A stretch of DNA of 64,000 nt. Origin: Henriciella barbarensis (GTDB taxonomy: Bacteria > Pseudomonadota > Alphaproteobacteria > Caulobacterales > Hyphomonadaceae). Location of the stretch: contig NZ_QWGB01000005.1 of assembly GCF_003576345.1 (NCBI RefSeq), positions 1,426,001 to 1,490,000 on the forward strand, given 5' to 3'. Below are positions 45,228 to 54,538 of the stretch, in pieces; the stretch's first letter is position 1; each line of letters begins with the position of its first letter. The position numbers and the translations under genes were made by a program. The notes below the pieces were generated by a model. It saw only the letters and a program-made list of their open reading frames with translations. It did no database searches and was not told where the DNA came from.

Positions 45228-46907
45228 TTGAGCACCAGCATCCTTAAAAGAGGGGCGAGGGACAGCAGCACCGGAATGGTGTCGGCTTTCCTTTGCGTCT
45301 TTGCTGTCCTGGCGATCCTGATCGCTGGCAATGCAACAGATCATTTGATGGGCGTTCATGCGCTCCTGTTCTTCTCCGCGATCGTCGCCTGGCTAGTGGG
45401 TATCGCGCTCTGGGCCGGCAAGCTGGGCGACCGCGACCCCTTCGACGAGACGGAGTATGAAGACACGCTGGTCAAGTTCGGCGTGGCCGCATCCATGTTC
45501 TGGAGTCTCGCTGGCTTGCTCGTCGGCGTGATCATTGCCTGCCAGCTGACATGGCCGAACCTCTTCTATTTCGAGGAGCTCGGCTGGACGAATTTTGGCC
45601 GGCTCCGTCCGCTTCATACGTCCGCCGTGATCTTTGCGTTCGGTGGTAACGTTCTGCTCGCAACCAGCTTTCATGTGGTTCAGCGCACGACCCGCGCGCG
45701 CCTCTTTGGCGGTATGTGGCCGTGGTTCGTGTTCTGGGGCTACCAGCTCTTCATCGTGCTTGCCGCGACCGGCTATCTGATGGGGATCACCCAGTCCAAG
45801 GAATATGCTGAACCTGAATGGTATGCCGACCTCTGGCTGACCATCGTCTGGGTCGCCTATCTGATCATTTTCCTCGGCACGCTGTGGAAGCGCAAAGAGC
45901 CGCATATCTATGTGGCGAACTGGTTCTACCTGTCCTTCATCGTGACCATCGCGATGCTGCACATCGTGAACAATCTATCGCTGCCTGTCTCGCTCGGCTC
46001 GGCCAAGAGTTATCAGCTCTTCGCAGGGGTTCAGGATGCGCTGACCCAGTGGTGGTATGGCCACAATGCGGTCGGCTTCTTCCTGACGACCGGCTTCCTT
46101 GCGATCATGTATTATTACATTCCGAAGCGCGTGGACCGGCCGGTCTATTCCTACCGCCTGTCGATCGTGCACTTCTGGTCGCTGATCTTCATCTACATCT
46201 GGGCAGGTCCGCACCACCTTCACTACACCGCGCTTCCACAGTGGGCACAAACCCTCGGCATGACCTTCTCGATCATGCTGTGGATGCCAAGCTGGGGCGG
46301 CATGATCAACGGCGTGATGACCCTGTCTGGTGCCTGGGACAAGCTGCGTACCGACCCCGTTGTCCGCATGATGGTCGTCTCACTCGCCTTCTACGGTATG
46401 GCGACATTCGAAGGCCCGCTCATGTCCGTGCGGGCGGTGAACTCTCTCAGCCACTATACCGAGTGGGGCATCGGACACGTTCATTCAGGCGCGCTAGGCT
46501 GGGTTGGTTTTATTTCCTTCGGCGCGCTCTATTGCCTGACGCAGTGGCTCTACAAGCGCAAAAGTCTCTATTCGATAGCGCTGGTTGAGTGGCACTTCTG
46601 GCTCGCAACGATTGGCATCGTTTTCTATATCGTGGCGCTCTGGTTTGCGGGCATCATGGAAGGCCTGATGTGGCGTGCCTACAATGACTTCGGCTTCCTC
46701 GAATACAGCTTCGTGGAAACGGTCGAGGCCAAGCACATCAGCTACATCATCCGCACGGTAGGCGGTCTGCTCTATCTCAGCGGCGCGTTGATCATGTCCT
46801 ACAACCTGATCCGCACCGCGCTGGGCCATGAGCGCATCAACCAGCCCACTGATGCCAACCCTGTAAGCCAACCGCCGGCAGCCGCTGAGCTGCAGCCGGC
46901 CGAATAG
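45228..46907 (+). CDS. ccoN: cbb3-type cytochrome c oxidase subunit I
   Basis: 559 residues, about 12 helices, catalytic haem-copper subunit. Haem and CuB ligand regions: [49 protein letters not shown] and [17 protein letters not shown] use the TTG at 45228, preceded by GAGGGG; an ATG at 45276 is the main alternative. First gene of ccoNOQP. Confidence 0.95.
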   Translation: MSTSILKRGARDSSTGMVSAFLCVFAVLAILIAGNATDHLMGVHALLFFSAIVAWLVGIALWAGKLGDRDPFDETEYEDTLVKFGVAASMFWSLAGLLVGVIIACQLTWPNLFYFEELGWTNFGRLRPLHTSAVIFAFGGNVLLATSFHVVQRTTRARLFGGMWPWFVFWGYQLFIVLAATGYLMGITQSKEYAEPEWYADLWLTIVWVAYLIIFLGTLWKRKEPHIYVANWFYLSFIVTIAMLHIVNNLSLPVSLGSAKSYQLFAGVQDALTQWWYGHNAVGFFLTTGFLAIMYYYIPKRVDRPVYSYRLSIVHFWSLIFIYIWAGPHHLHYTALPQWAQTLGMTFSIMLWMPSWGGMINGVMTLSGAWDKLRTDPVVRMMVVSLAFYGMATFEGPLMSVRAVNSLSHYTEWGIGHVHSGALGWVGFISFGALYCLTQWLYKRKSLYSIALVEWHFWLATIGIVFYIVALWFAGIMEGLMWRAYNDFGFLEYSFVETVEAKHISYIIRTVGGLLYLSGALIMSYNLIRTALGHERINQPTDANPVSQPPAAAELQPAE

Positions 46908-46921
46908 GAGCGTCGAGAACA

Positions 46922-47689
46922 ATGGGACTGCTCAATAATCACGGCGTGTTCGAACGCCACTCGCTTCTCCTGACCATCGGCATCCTGATCACGGTCTCGA
47001 TCGGCGGGCTCATCCAGATGGCGCCGCTCTTCTACATGGAGAATACGATCGAGAAGGTGGAGGGCATGCGCCCCTACACCCCGCTCGAAGTGGCTGGCCG
47101 CAACATCTATCTGCGTGAAGGCTGCTATGTCTGCCACAGCCAGATGGTGCGCCCGCTGCGCGACGAAGTAGAGCGCTACGGCCATTATTCGCTGGCAGCC
47201 GAGTCAATGTACGACCATCCGTTCCAGTGGGGCTCCAAGCGGACAGGGCCAGACCTCGCACGCGTTGGTCGCAAATATTCCGATGAATGGCATGTTGACC
47301 ACCTGATCGACCCGCGCGCCCTGGTGCCGGAATCGATTATGCCGCCCTATGCCTTCCTGGCAGAGAAGTCGCTCGACTTCCGCCACATCCAGGATGACCT
47401 GAAGGCGCTTCGTGCCGTAGGCGTTCCTTACACCGACGAGATGATCGAGAATGCGAGCATGGACCTTCGGGCCCAGGTTGACCCCGACATCTATTTCGAT
47501 GAGCAGGACGCCCTGGTGGCTCGCTACACGGAAGCATCCGGCCGCGAGGGCACCGTCCAGATCCGCGATTTCGATCAGGACCCTGACCGTATCACCGAGA
47601 TGGATGCACTTGTCGCCTACCTTCAGATGACCGGCACACTGGTGGATTTCTCCACCTACGAAGCCGAAGACCTGATGAACGCGCGCTAG
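46922..47689 (+). CDS. ccoO: cbb3-type cytochrome c oxidase subunit II
   Basis: 255 residues: one N-terminal membrane anchor ([20 protein letters not shown]) and a periplasmic monohaem domain with [38 protein letters not shown] and [11 protein letters not shown]. Fourteen bases after ccoN. Confidence 0.96.
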   Translation: MGLLNNHGVFERHSLLLTIGILITVSIGGLIQMAPLFYMENTIEKVEGMRPYTPLEVAGRNIYLREGCYVCHSQMVRPLRDEVERYGHYSLAAESMYDHPFQWGSKRTGPDLARVGRKYSDEWHVDHLIDPRALVPESIMPPYAFLAEKSLDFRHIQDDLKALRAVGVPYTDEMIENASMDLRAQVDPDIYFDEQDALVARYTEASGREGTVQIRDFDQDPDRITEMDALVAYLQMTGTLVDFSTYEAEDLMNAR

Positions 47690-47700
47690 GGGAAATTGAG

Positions 47701-47862
47701 ATGTACGAGACACTATCCAGCTTCGCCCAGACCGGTGGCCTGATCTACTTCGTAGCCATTTTTGGCGCCGTCCTGGCCTACGCGCTCTGGCCAAAGAACC
47801 AGAAGAAATTCGACAAGGCGGCAAGCCTTCCACTTTCAGACCGGGAGCCGGGCGATGAGTGA
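47701..47862 (+). CDS. ccoQ: cbb3 oxidase small subunit CcoQ
   Basis: A 53-residue single-helix protein (MYETLSSFAQTGGLIYFVAI, ending SDREPGDE), with the typical ALWPKNQKKFD after the membrane segment. A GGGGA ribosome site precedes the ATG. Its end overlaps ccoP by 8 bases. Stabilises the oxidase complex. Confidence 0.92.
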   Translation: MYETLSSFAQTGGLIYFVAIFGAVLAYALWPKNQKKFDKAASLPLSDREPGDE

Positions 47863-48739
47863 ACACGACAAGGATATCGACCAGCCAACCGGCGTTGAGA
47901 CCACGGGCCATGAATGGGATGGCATCAAGGAGCTGAACAATCCGCTGCCCCGCTGGTGGCTCTACATCTGGTACGCGACCATCGCCTTCTCGATTGGCTA
48001 TATGGTTGTCATGCCAGCCATTCCGGCCCTGCCGGGCATGGGCACCAATACGCGCGGTCTTGCGGGCCAATCGGACCGGATGGCGGTGGCCGAACAGGTA
48101 GAAAGCCTCCGCACGCAGCGGAGTGCGTCGGGTGCGGCTCTCCTCACAGCGAGTCTTGAAGAAATCGAAACTGATCGCGAGTTGCAGCAATTCGCGATGG
48201 CGTCTGGCGAAAGCGCCTTTGGCGATAATTGTGCCACCTGTCACGGTGCGGGCGGACGCGGCGCCAAGGGCTATCCGACGCTTGCCGATGATGCCTGGCT
48301 CTGGTCCGGCACGCTCGAGGGCATCCAGTACACCCTGCAGCACGGCATCCGGCATGAAGAAGACCCTGAAACGCGGTTCTCGCTCATGCCCGCCTTTGGC
48401 CGCGACCGGCTTCTGGAGCGCCAGCAGATCGACGATGTGGTCAATCATGTCCTGTCGCTGTCTGGCCGGGAGGTCGACGAGGCAGCCAGCAGTCGGGGTG
48501 CGGACATATTTGCTGCGCAGTGTGCGTCCTGCCATGGCGAAGATGGCGCGGGCGACCGGACCTTCGGTGCGCCGAACCTGACGGACGATATCTGGGTGTT
48601 CGGTAGCGAGTACCGCGATGTCTATAACAGCGTCTACGATGCCCGGAACGCGCACATGCCTGCCTGGGGTGAGCGACTGGACGAGGCAACGATCAAGTCG
48701 CTGGCTGTCTATGTCCACTCGCTCGGCGGTGGGGAGTAG
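47855..48739 (+). CDS. ccoP: cbb3-type cytochrome c oxidase subunit III (dihaem)
   Basis: 294 residues from the ATG at 47855 inside the ccoQ end. Cytosolic start ETTGHEWDGIKELNNPLPRW (the CcoP signature), one helix, then two cytochrome c domains with CATCH and CASCH and Met ligands in SLMPAFG and HMPAWG. Receives electrons for CcoO and CcoN. Confidence 0.96.
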   Translation: MSEHDKDIDQPTGVETTGHEWDGIKELNNPLPRWWLYIWYATIAFSIGYMVVMPAIPALPGMGTNTRGLAGQSDRMAVAEQVESLRTQRSASGAALLTASLEEIETDRELQQFAMASGESAFGDNCATCHGAGGRGAKGYPTLADDAWLWSGTLEGIQYTLQHGIRHEEDPETRFSLMPAFGRDRLLERQQIDDVVNHVLSLSGREVDEAASSRGADIFAAQCASCHGEDGAGDRTFGAPNLTDDIWVFGSEYRDVYNSVYDARNAHMPAWGERLDEATIKSLAVYVHSLGGGE

Positions 48740-48750
48740 GTCTTCAAGCC

Positions 48751-50208
48751 ATGAGCCGCGTCACCCTCATAACGCCAAAGTCCCCGCCACCGGCACCGCC
48801 GCCGCAGGATCTCTATGCCAAGCGCAAGCAGATCTATCCGAAGCTTGCCCACGGCAAGTTCCGGACGGTGAAATGGGCGGCCATGGTGGGGATGCTGGGC
48901 ATCTATTACCTGGTGCCCTGGCTTCGCTGGGACCGCGGGACTGGCGTGCCAGACCAGGCGGTGCTGGCAGACTTCGGCGGGGAGCGGTTCTTCTTCTTCG
49001 GCATCGAGATCTGGCCACAGGAAGCCTATTACCTTGCTGGCCTGATGATCCTTGCCGCGCTCGGCCTGTTCCTTGTGACATCTCTCTTCGGCCGGGTCTG
49101 GTGTGGCTATGCCTGTCCGCAGACGGTTTGGACGGACCTCTATATCTGGGTCGAGCGCGCCTTCGAAGGTGACCGGGCAGCGCGTATGCGGCTTGATGCC
49201 AAGCCTATGAGCTTCAACAAGGCCTGGCGGAAGGTTGGCAAGCATGCGGTCTGGTTGCTCATCGCTTTCGTGACGGGCGGCGCTTTCATTCTCTACTTCC
49301 ATGACGCGCAGATGATCGCGCAGACCTTCTTTATCGGCGAAGCGCCGCTCTCGGCCTACTGGTTCGCCGCCATCCTGACGTTCACGACCTATGTGCTTGC
49401 CGGCACGATGCGTGAGCAGGTCTGCACCTACCTCTGCCCATGGCCGCGCATTCAGGCCGCTCTGACCGACGAGCACGCCCTCAACGTCACTTATCGCTAT
49501 GATCGTGGCGAACCGCGCGGGCCGCACCGCAAGGGTGAGAGCTGGGAAGGGCGCGGCGACTGCATCGACTGCAAGCAGTGCGTTCAGGTCTGTCCGGTGG
49601 GTATCGATATCCGCGACGGCGCACAGCTTGAGTGTATCCATTGCGCGCTCTGCATAGATGCCTGCGATGATATGATGAAAAAGGTCGATCGCCCCACCGG
49701 CCTTATCGCCTACGACACTGATATCGCCGTCGCGCGGCGTGCAGCAGGCATGCCGACGCAATACAGGCTGATCCGCGCGCGGACGGTGCTCTATGGAGCG
49801 CTGATGGTCGCGATCGCTGCGCTGATGGCATGGGGGCTGCTCAATCGCGGTACGTTCGAGGTCAACGTGCTGAAGGACCGCTCGCCGCCTTATGTGCGCC
49901 TGTCCGATGGCGATATTCGCAATGGTTACACGCTGAAACTGGTCAACAAGTCCGGAGAAGCGCGTGAGATGACCCTTGAGGCCAATGGCATTGATGGGCT
50001 GGAGCTCGATGTGATCGGTCTCGAGGCGACAGAGGCGGGCCGCATGTTGTTGCCCGTCGCCGCGCACGGTGTGGACCGCTACCGCATCTTCGTGACCGTA
50101 CCGAAGGAAACCGCAGGCGGGCGCGACCATTTCACCCTTCTTCTTCAGGACACAGCGACAGGCGAGCTCCATGGAAACCGTACGAGTTTCATGGCGCCAG
50201 GAGACTAG
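48751..50208 (+). CDS. ccoG: Cytochrome c oxidase accessory protein CcoG (FixG/RdxA)
   Basis: A 485-residue membrane ferredoxin-like protein. Several helices include VWCGYACPQTVWTDLY, REQVCTYLCPWPRIQ, and two 4Fe-4S motifs CIDCKQCVQVCP and CIHCALCIDACD. A C-terminal Ig-like domain (FTLLLQDTATGE...) lies in the periplasm. Acts as a copper reductase during cbb3 assembly. First gene of ccoGHIS. Confidence 0.95.
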   Translation: MSRVTLITPKSPPPAPPPQDLYAKRKQIYPKLAHGKFRTVKWAAMVGMLGIYYLVPWLRWDRGTGVPDQAVLADFGGERFFFFGIEIWPQEAYYLAGLMILAALGLFLVTSLFGRVWCGYACPQTVWTDLYIWVERAFEGDRAARMRLDAKPMSFNKAWRKVGKHAVWLLIAFVTGGAFILYFHDAQMIAQTFFIGEAPLSAYWFAAILTFTTYVLAGTMREQVCTYLCPWPRIQAALTDEHALNVTYRYDRGEPRGPHRKGESWEGRGDCIDCKQCVQVCPVGIDIRDGAQLECIHCALCIDACDDMMKKVDRPTGLIAYDTDIAVARRAAGMPTQYRLIRARTVLYGALMVAIAALMAWGLLNRGTFEVNVLKDRSPPYVRLSDGDIRNGYTLKLVNKSGEAREMTLEANGIDGLELDVIGLEATEAGRMLLPVAAHGVDRYRIFVTVPKETAGGRDHFTLLLQDTATGELHGNRTSFMAPGD

Positions 50209-50211
50209 GAC

Positions 50212-50718
50212 ATGACGACGGCTACCCTTAACGACACCCCACGCGAACGTCAGCTAAAGGGCTGGCACGTCCTCGTCATAATGCTCGCTTTCTTCGGCGT
50301 CATGTTCTCGGTGAATGGCTTCTTCCTGTACTCGGCGATCACGAGCTTTCCGGGTGAGGATGTCGAGAAATCGTATCTGCAGGGGCTCAGCTATAACGAG
50401 ACGCTGGAAGCGCGCCGCGCACAGGCAGAGCTTGGCTGGACAGTACGCGCAGGCTTGTCTGGTGCAGACACCGTTGCGGTCGAAGTTGCTGGCGCCGATG
50501 GTGCGCCCGTCGGCGGGCTCAACGTGGAGGCCAAGCTTCGCCGGCTGGCGACTGGCGCGCAGGATGTCACGGTTGCACTGACGCCCGCAGGCTCTCCAGG
50601 TTTCTACAGCGCTGAGCTGCCTGGGCTTGATACCGGTCAGTGGGAAATGATCGTCACCGCCACCGATATCTTTGGTGAAGTAACACTCGAAGCACGCAAG
50701 GATGTGAGAGTGCCGTGA
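50212..50718 (+). CDS. ccoH: FixH-family protein CcoH
   Basis: 168 residues: one N-terminal helix (WHVLVIMLAFFGVMFSVNGF), then YLQGLSYNETLEARRAQAEL, typical of FixH, and a periplasmic beta domain. Needed for cbb3 assembly or stability. It sits 3 bases after ccoG, and its stop overlaps the GTG start of ccoI. Confidence 0.93.
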   Translation: MTTATLNDTPRERQLKGWHVLVIMLAFFGVMFSVNGFFLYSAITSFPGEDVEKSYLQGLSYNETLEARRAQAELGWTVRAGLSGADTVAVEVAGADGAPVGGLNVEAKLRRLATGAQDVTVALTPAGSPGFYSAELPGLDTGQWEMIVTATDIFGEVTLEARKDVRVP

Positions 50719-52925
50719 CCACAGCGGGTAATGTCACCTCCGGTTGTCCTAGCGGACTCGCCCCTGCTGAACAGGCCAATGCTGGCGACATCAGCGCATT
50801 CGTGCGCCGGTCGGCTGAAGGCAATATGCTCCAGCTGACCGTGCGCGGGGCAAAGTGTGCTGGCTGCCTCTCCAAGATCGAGAAGAATGTCCAGGCCCTG
50901 CCAGGTGTGACGCAGGCGCGGCTGAACCTCTCTAACGGGCGGTTCGATGTGCGCTGGCGCGGAGAGCTTTCGGCAAACGACGTTGCTGGGACGGTTTCCG
51001 CGCTTGGTTATGGGGTTGCCCCCTTCGCCCCCGACGCCGCAGACAGCGCAGCCAAGAGCGAGGAGCGCAAGCTTCTCATCGCCATGGCCGTCGCAGCCTT
51101 CGCGGCAGCGAATGTCATGCTGCTCTCTGTTTCGATCTGGTCGGGTCATGGAGAAATGGGCGAGACGACCCGGCGGGTCATGCATGCGATCTCTGGCGCC
51201 ATTGCGCTTCCGGCCGCGCTCTTTTCGGGCCGTATCTTCTTTCAGTCGGCCTGGTCAGTGCTTCGCCGGGGCCATGCCAATATGGATGTGCCGATCTCGC
51301 TCGCCGTTCTGCTCGCGCTCGGCGTGAGTGTCGCAGAGACGATCCGGGGCGGTGAGCATGCCTATTTTGACGCCGCCGTCATGCTACTCTTCTTCCTGTT
51401 GATCGGCCGCTTCCTCGATGCGCGCCTTCGCAGGCGGACACATGCCGCTGCGCACGACCTGGCTGCCCTGCAGGCGCGAACGGTGACCCGTCTTGAAGGC
51501 GATGAGGCCCGCTCAGTGCGCGCCGACGAGATCGTGGCCGGCGATGTTGTCCTCATCGCGCCGGGTGAGCGCCTCACGGTCGATATTGACGTACTCGAAG
51601 GTGTCAGTGAGGCTGATGAGAGCCTCGTCAGCGGTGAGAGCCTGCCGCGCGCCATTGCGCCCGGAACGCGTCTGTTCGCAGGCTCAGTCAACCTGACACA
51701 GCCCCTGCGTGGGCGAGCGATCTCAGCTGCGAGCGACTCTCTCCTCGCCGATATTGCGCGTATGCTGGAGGCGGGTGAGCAGCGTCGCTCGAAGTATCGC
51801 CGCATCGCAGACAAGGCGGTCTCTCTATATATTCCGCTCGTCCATACGACCGCTGCGCTCACCCTGATTGGCTGGCTTCTGGCTGGCGCAGGCGTGCGCG
51901 AGGCGATCATGATCGCTGTCTCTACGCTGATCATTACCTGTCCGTGTGCGCTCGCGCTCGCCGCGCCTGTCGTGCAGGTGGTGGCCTCAGGTCGCCTGTT
52001 CCGCAAGGGTGTCTTTCTTCGCTCCGGCGATGCGCTTGAACGGATCGCAGAGTGTGATCACGTCGTCTTCGACAAGACCGGCACGCTGACCCTCGGGGAG
52101 CCTGAGCTTGTCCGCAGTTCCCACGATCAGGATATAGTCCAGCGCGCCGCCCGCCTTGCGCGCGCGTCCCGCCATCCGCTGTCACGCGCGCTCGTCGCTG
52201 CGGCTGGCGCAGGAAGTGTCGCTGCCCATGTTAAGGAGCATCCAGGCCTTGGTCTCGAAGCTGAGATTGAGGGCGTGCGCTGCCGCCTAGGGTCTGCCGA
52301 ATGGGTTGGCGAGGAAACCTCTTCCGCCACCACCAGCCTTCAGCTCTGGTATGTTGAGGGTGATGCGTCACCTTATCGCTTCCTGTTTGAGGATGCGCTG
52401 CGCCCCGGCGCGGGCGATGTCGTCGAAACGCTTCGTCGCCGCGGCATCAGTGTCGAGATCCTGTCGGGCGATCGCCCAGATGCTGTTGCCACGATTGCAT
52501 CTGCGCTTTCGGTGACCGACTGGCGCGCGGGCGCAAGCCCGGCCGACAAGGTTGAGCGACTGGAAAAGCTGCGCGCGGCAGGCCGCAAGGTTCTGATGAT
52601 CGGCGACGGCCTCAATGACGCTGCGTCGCTTTCGCTGGCGCATGCCTCGCTCGCGCCAGGCGGTGCCATGGATGTCAGCCAGTCTGCGAGTGACGGTGTC
52701 TATACAGGCGCAGGCCTCGGCGCGATCCTGACCATGATCGACGCGTCGAGCCTTGCCCGCCGGCGGATGGTGCAGAACTTCTCACTTGCTGCGGTCTATA
52801 ACTTCATCGCGGTGCCGATTGCTGTGGCCGGATTTGCCACGCCTCTCGTTGCTGCGGTTGCAATGTCCGGCTCATCCATCATTGTGACGCTGAATGCGCT
52901 TCGCCCCGGCTGGAAGAGGTCCTGA
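50715..52925 (+). CDS. ccoI: Copper-transporting P1B-ATPase CcoI (FixI)
   Basis: 736 residues starting at a GTG within the ccoH stop (GTGA). N-terminal metal-binding domain with GAKCAGCLSKIEKNV, membrane CPC in ITCPCALALAAPV, phosphorylation DKTGTLTLGE and the hinge IGDGLNDAASLSLAHAS. Exports Cu(I) for insertion in the cbb3 CuB site. Confidence 0.95.
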   Translation: MTTAGNVTSGCPSGLAPAEQANAGDISAFVRRSAEGNMLQLTVRGAKCAGCLSKIEKNVQALPGVTQARLNLSNGRFDVRWRGELSANDVAGTVSALGYGVAPFAPDAADSAAKSEERKLLIAMAVAAFAAANVMLLSVSIWSGHGEMGETTRRVMHAISGAIALPAALFSGRIFFQSAWSVLRRGHANMDVPISLAVLLALGVSVAETIRGGEHAYFDAAVMLLFFLLIGRFLDARLRRRTHAAAHDLAALQARTVTRLEGDEARSVRADEIVAGDVVLIAPGERLTVDIDVLEGVSEADESLVSGESLPRAIAPGTRLFAGSVNLTQPLRGRAISAASDSLLADIARMLEAGEQRRSKYRRIADKAVSLYIPLVHTTAALTLIGWLLAGAGVREAIMIAVSTLIITCPCALALAAPVVQVVASGRLFRKGVFLRSGDALERIAECDHVVFDKTGTLTLGEPELVRSSHDQDIVQRAARLARASRHPLSRALVAAAGAGSVAAHVKEHPGLGLEAEIEGVRCRLGSAEWVGEETSSATTSLQLWYVEGDASPYRFLFEDALRPGAGDVVETLRRRGISVEILSGDRPDAVATIASALSVTDWRAGASPADKVERLEKLRAAGRKVLMIGDGLNDAASLSLAHASLAPGGAMDVSQSASDGVYTGAGLGAILTMIDASSLARRRMVQNFSLAAVYNFIAVPIAVAGFATPLVAAVAMSGSSIIVTLNALRPGWKRS

Positions 52926-52926
52926 T

Positions 52927-53079
52927 ATGGAAATGCTCGTCTTCCTTATTCCCGTTGCCTTGATGCTGGGACTGGTTGGCCTGGTCGGCTTCATCTGGGC
53001 GGTGCGCGAAGGCCAGTTCGATGACCCGGACGGCGCCGCGGCCCGCATTCTGATCGATGAGGATCGCCCGGCCGATTAG
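52927..53079 (+). CDS. ccoS: cbb3 oxidase assembly protein CcoS
   Basis: A 50-residue single-helix protein (MEMLVFLIPVALMLGLVGLV) with the family tail GQFDDPDGAAARILIDED. It starts one base after the ccoI stop; the ATG at 52927 is preferred over an in-frame upstream one inside ccoI. Confidence 0.92.
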   Translation: MEMLVFLIPVALMLGLVGLVGFIWAVREGQFDDPDGAAARILIDEDRPAD

Positions 53080-53084
53080 CCCTG

Positions 53085-53100
53085 TAGGTAGGTCTACCTA
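53085..53100. promoter_or_regulatory. 7-2-7 palindrome between ccoS and hemN
   Basis: TAGGTAG, GT, CTACCTA: a perfect 7-bp dyad 61 bases before the hemN ATG. Too short for a terminator and without a T-run; a protein-binding site for hemN is possible. Confidence 0.35.
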
Positions 53101-53161
53101 AAGACCCTCAGCCTTGCCGCAGCTAGTGTTCTGCCAAGACCGAAGCAAGGGATTGGCAAGC

Positions 53162-54508
53162 ATGAGAGACGACTGGCTCGAGTTCGCTGGCGCGCAGGTG
53201 CCTCGCTATACAAGCTATCCGACTGCTGTTGATTTCGACGAATCCGTGACCGCTGAAACCGTGAAGTCATGGCTGTCTGCAATCGAGGAAGGCGACGGCC
53301 TCTCCGTCTATGTCCATATCCCGTTCTGCCGGAAGCTGTGCTGGTATTGCGGCTGTGCGACCTCTGTCCCGAACGGCTATGACCGGATCGCTTCCTATTT
53401 CGATGTTCTCCTGAAAGAGGTCGATCTCTGGTCGGAACAGATCGGTGAAGGCGAGGTCCATCATCTTCATTTTGGCGGCGGCACGCCAAACGCGTTGTCC
53501 CCAGACGATTTCCGGCGCCTCACACGGCATATCCGCTCACGGTTCCGGGTCGCGGAGGATGCCGAGTTCTCGGTCGAGCTAGACCCCCGCGTCCTGAGTG
53601 ACGGGATGATTGAGGCGATGGCCAGTAGCGGTGTGACGCGCGCCAGCCTCGGCATTCAGACGCTGAGCCTGCCAGTCCAGAAAACGATCAACCGGATCCA
53701 GCCACGCTCAATGATCACCCGGCATATCGCATCGCTTCGCCGAGTCGGCATTCGGGCGCTGAATGCTGACCTCATGTACGGCTTGCCGCTTCAAACAGAA
53801 GCCGATGTGGCGGAGGCCGCTGAATACTGCGCTGAAACCGGTATCAACCGCATTTCGGTCTTCGGCTATGCGCACGTACCATGGTTTGCCAAGCACCAGC
53901 GCGCCATTGCCGAGACTGACCTGCCGGGTCTGGCAGAACGTATGCGGCAGGCCGAGATCGCCGAACGCATCTTCGAAAAGGCAGGCTATGCGCGCATCGG
54001 CTTTGACCACTACGCGCTGCCCACCGACAGCCTTGCCATCGCAGCGGCCGAAGGGCGGCTGCGGCGTAATTTTCAGGGCTATACGGACGATCAGAGCCGC
54101 TACCTCATCGGTATCGGGCAGACCGCCATTTCGGCTTTCCCGCAAGGCTATGCCCAGGGCCAGAAGGGCTTGCTGGAATGGCGTGATAGCGTTCTGGAGG
54201 GCGAACTGCCCATCGCGCGTGGAATTGCAAAGACTGGCAAGGACGAGATGCGTGCCTATGCAATCGAGCGGCTGCTCTGCGATATGGAAATCGACCTTGG
54301 CGATGTGCTGCACCGCTTTGGATATGACCGCCATGAGTTTGACGCCGCGCTGGCGCGTCTGCGCCAGCTCGAAGCGCACGACCTCTGCGTGATCGACGGT
54401 CTGAAAGTTCGCGTGCCTGCGAGCGCGCGCCTTCTTATTCGCAATGTGGCGGCCGCCCTCGACCCGCGTCTCGTCCAGGCTGCGAAGCGCCACGCCATTG
54501 CGGGTTAG
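53162..54508 (+). CDS. hemN: Oxygen-independent coproporphyrinogen III oxidase
   Basis: 448 residues from the ATG at 53162; the frame is open from 53114. Radical SAM enzyme of haem synthesis under low oxygen. VPRYTSYPTAVDF, cluster Cys56, 60 and 63 in HIPFCRKLCWYCGC, HFGGGTPNAL, and LNADLMYGLPLQTEADV. Positioned after ccoGHIS as in many alphaproteobacteria, matching haem demand for cbb3. Confidence 0.94.
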   Translation: MRDDWLEFAGAQVPRYTSYPTAVDFDESVTAETVKSWLSAIEEGDGLSVYVHIPFCRKLCWYCGCATSVPNGYDRIASYFDVLLKEVDLWSEQIGEGEVHHLHFGGGTPNALSPDDFRRLTRHIRSRFRVAEDAEFSVELDPRVLSDGMIEAMASSGVTRASLGIQTLSLPVQKTINRIQPRSMITRHIASLRRVGIRALNADLMYGLPLQTEADVAEAAEYCAETGINRISVFGYAHVPWFAKHQRAIAETDLPGLAERMRQAEIAERIFEKAGYARIGFDHYALPTDSLAIAAAEGRLRRNFQGYTDDQSRYLIGIGQTAISAFPQGYAQGQKGLLEWRDSVLEGELPIARGIAKTGKDEMRAYAIERLLCDMEIDLGDVLHRFGYDRHEFDAALARLRQLEAHDLCVIDGLKVRVPASARLLIRNVAAALDPRLVQAAKRHAIAG

Positions 54509-54538
54509 GCGCTCAGCGGCTTTTCAATTTTCAGAAAT

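Noticed and set aside
47204-50172. Two long minus-strand open frames (about 500 codons each) opposite ccoO, ccoP and ccoG
   Set aside because: They mirror strongly conserved plus-strand oxidase genes; their translations have no domain pattern and no ribosome sites.
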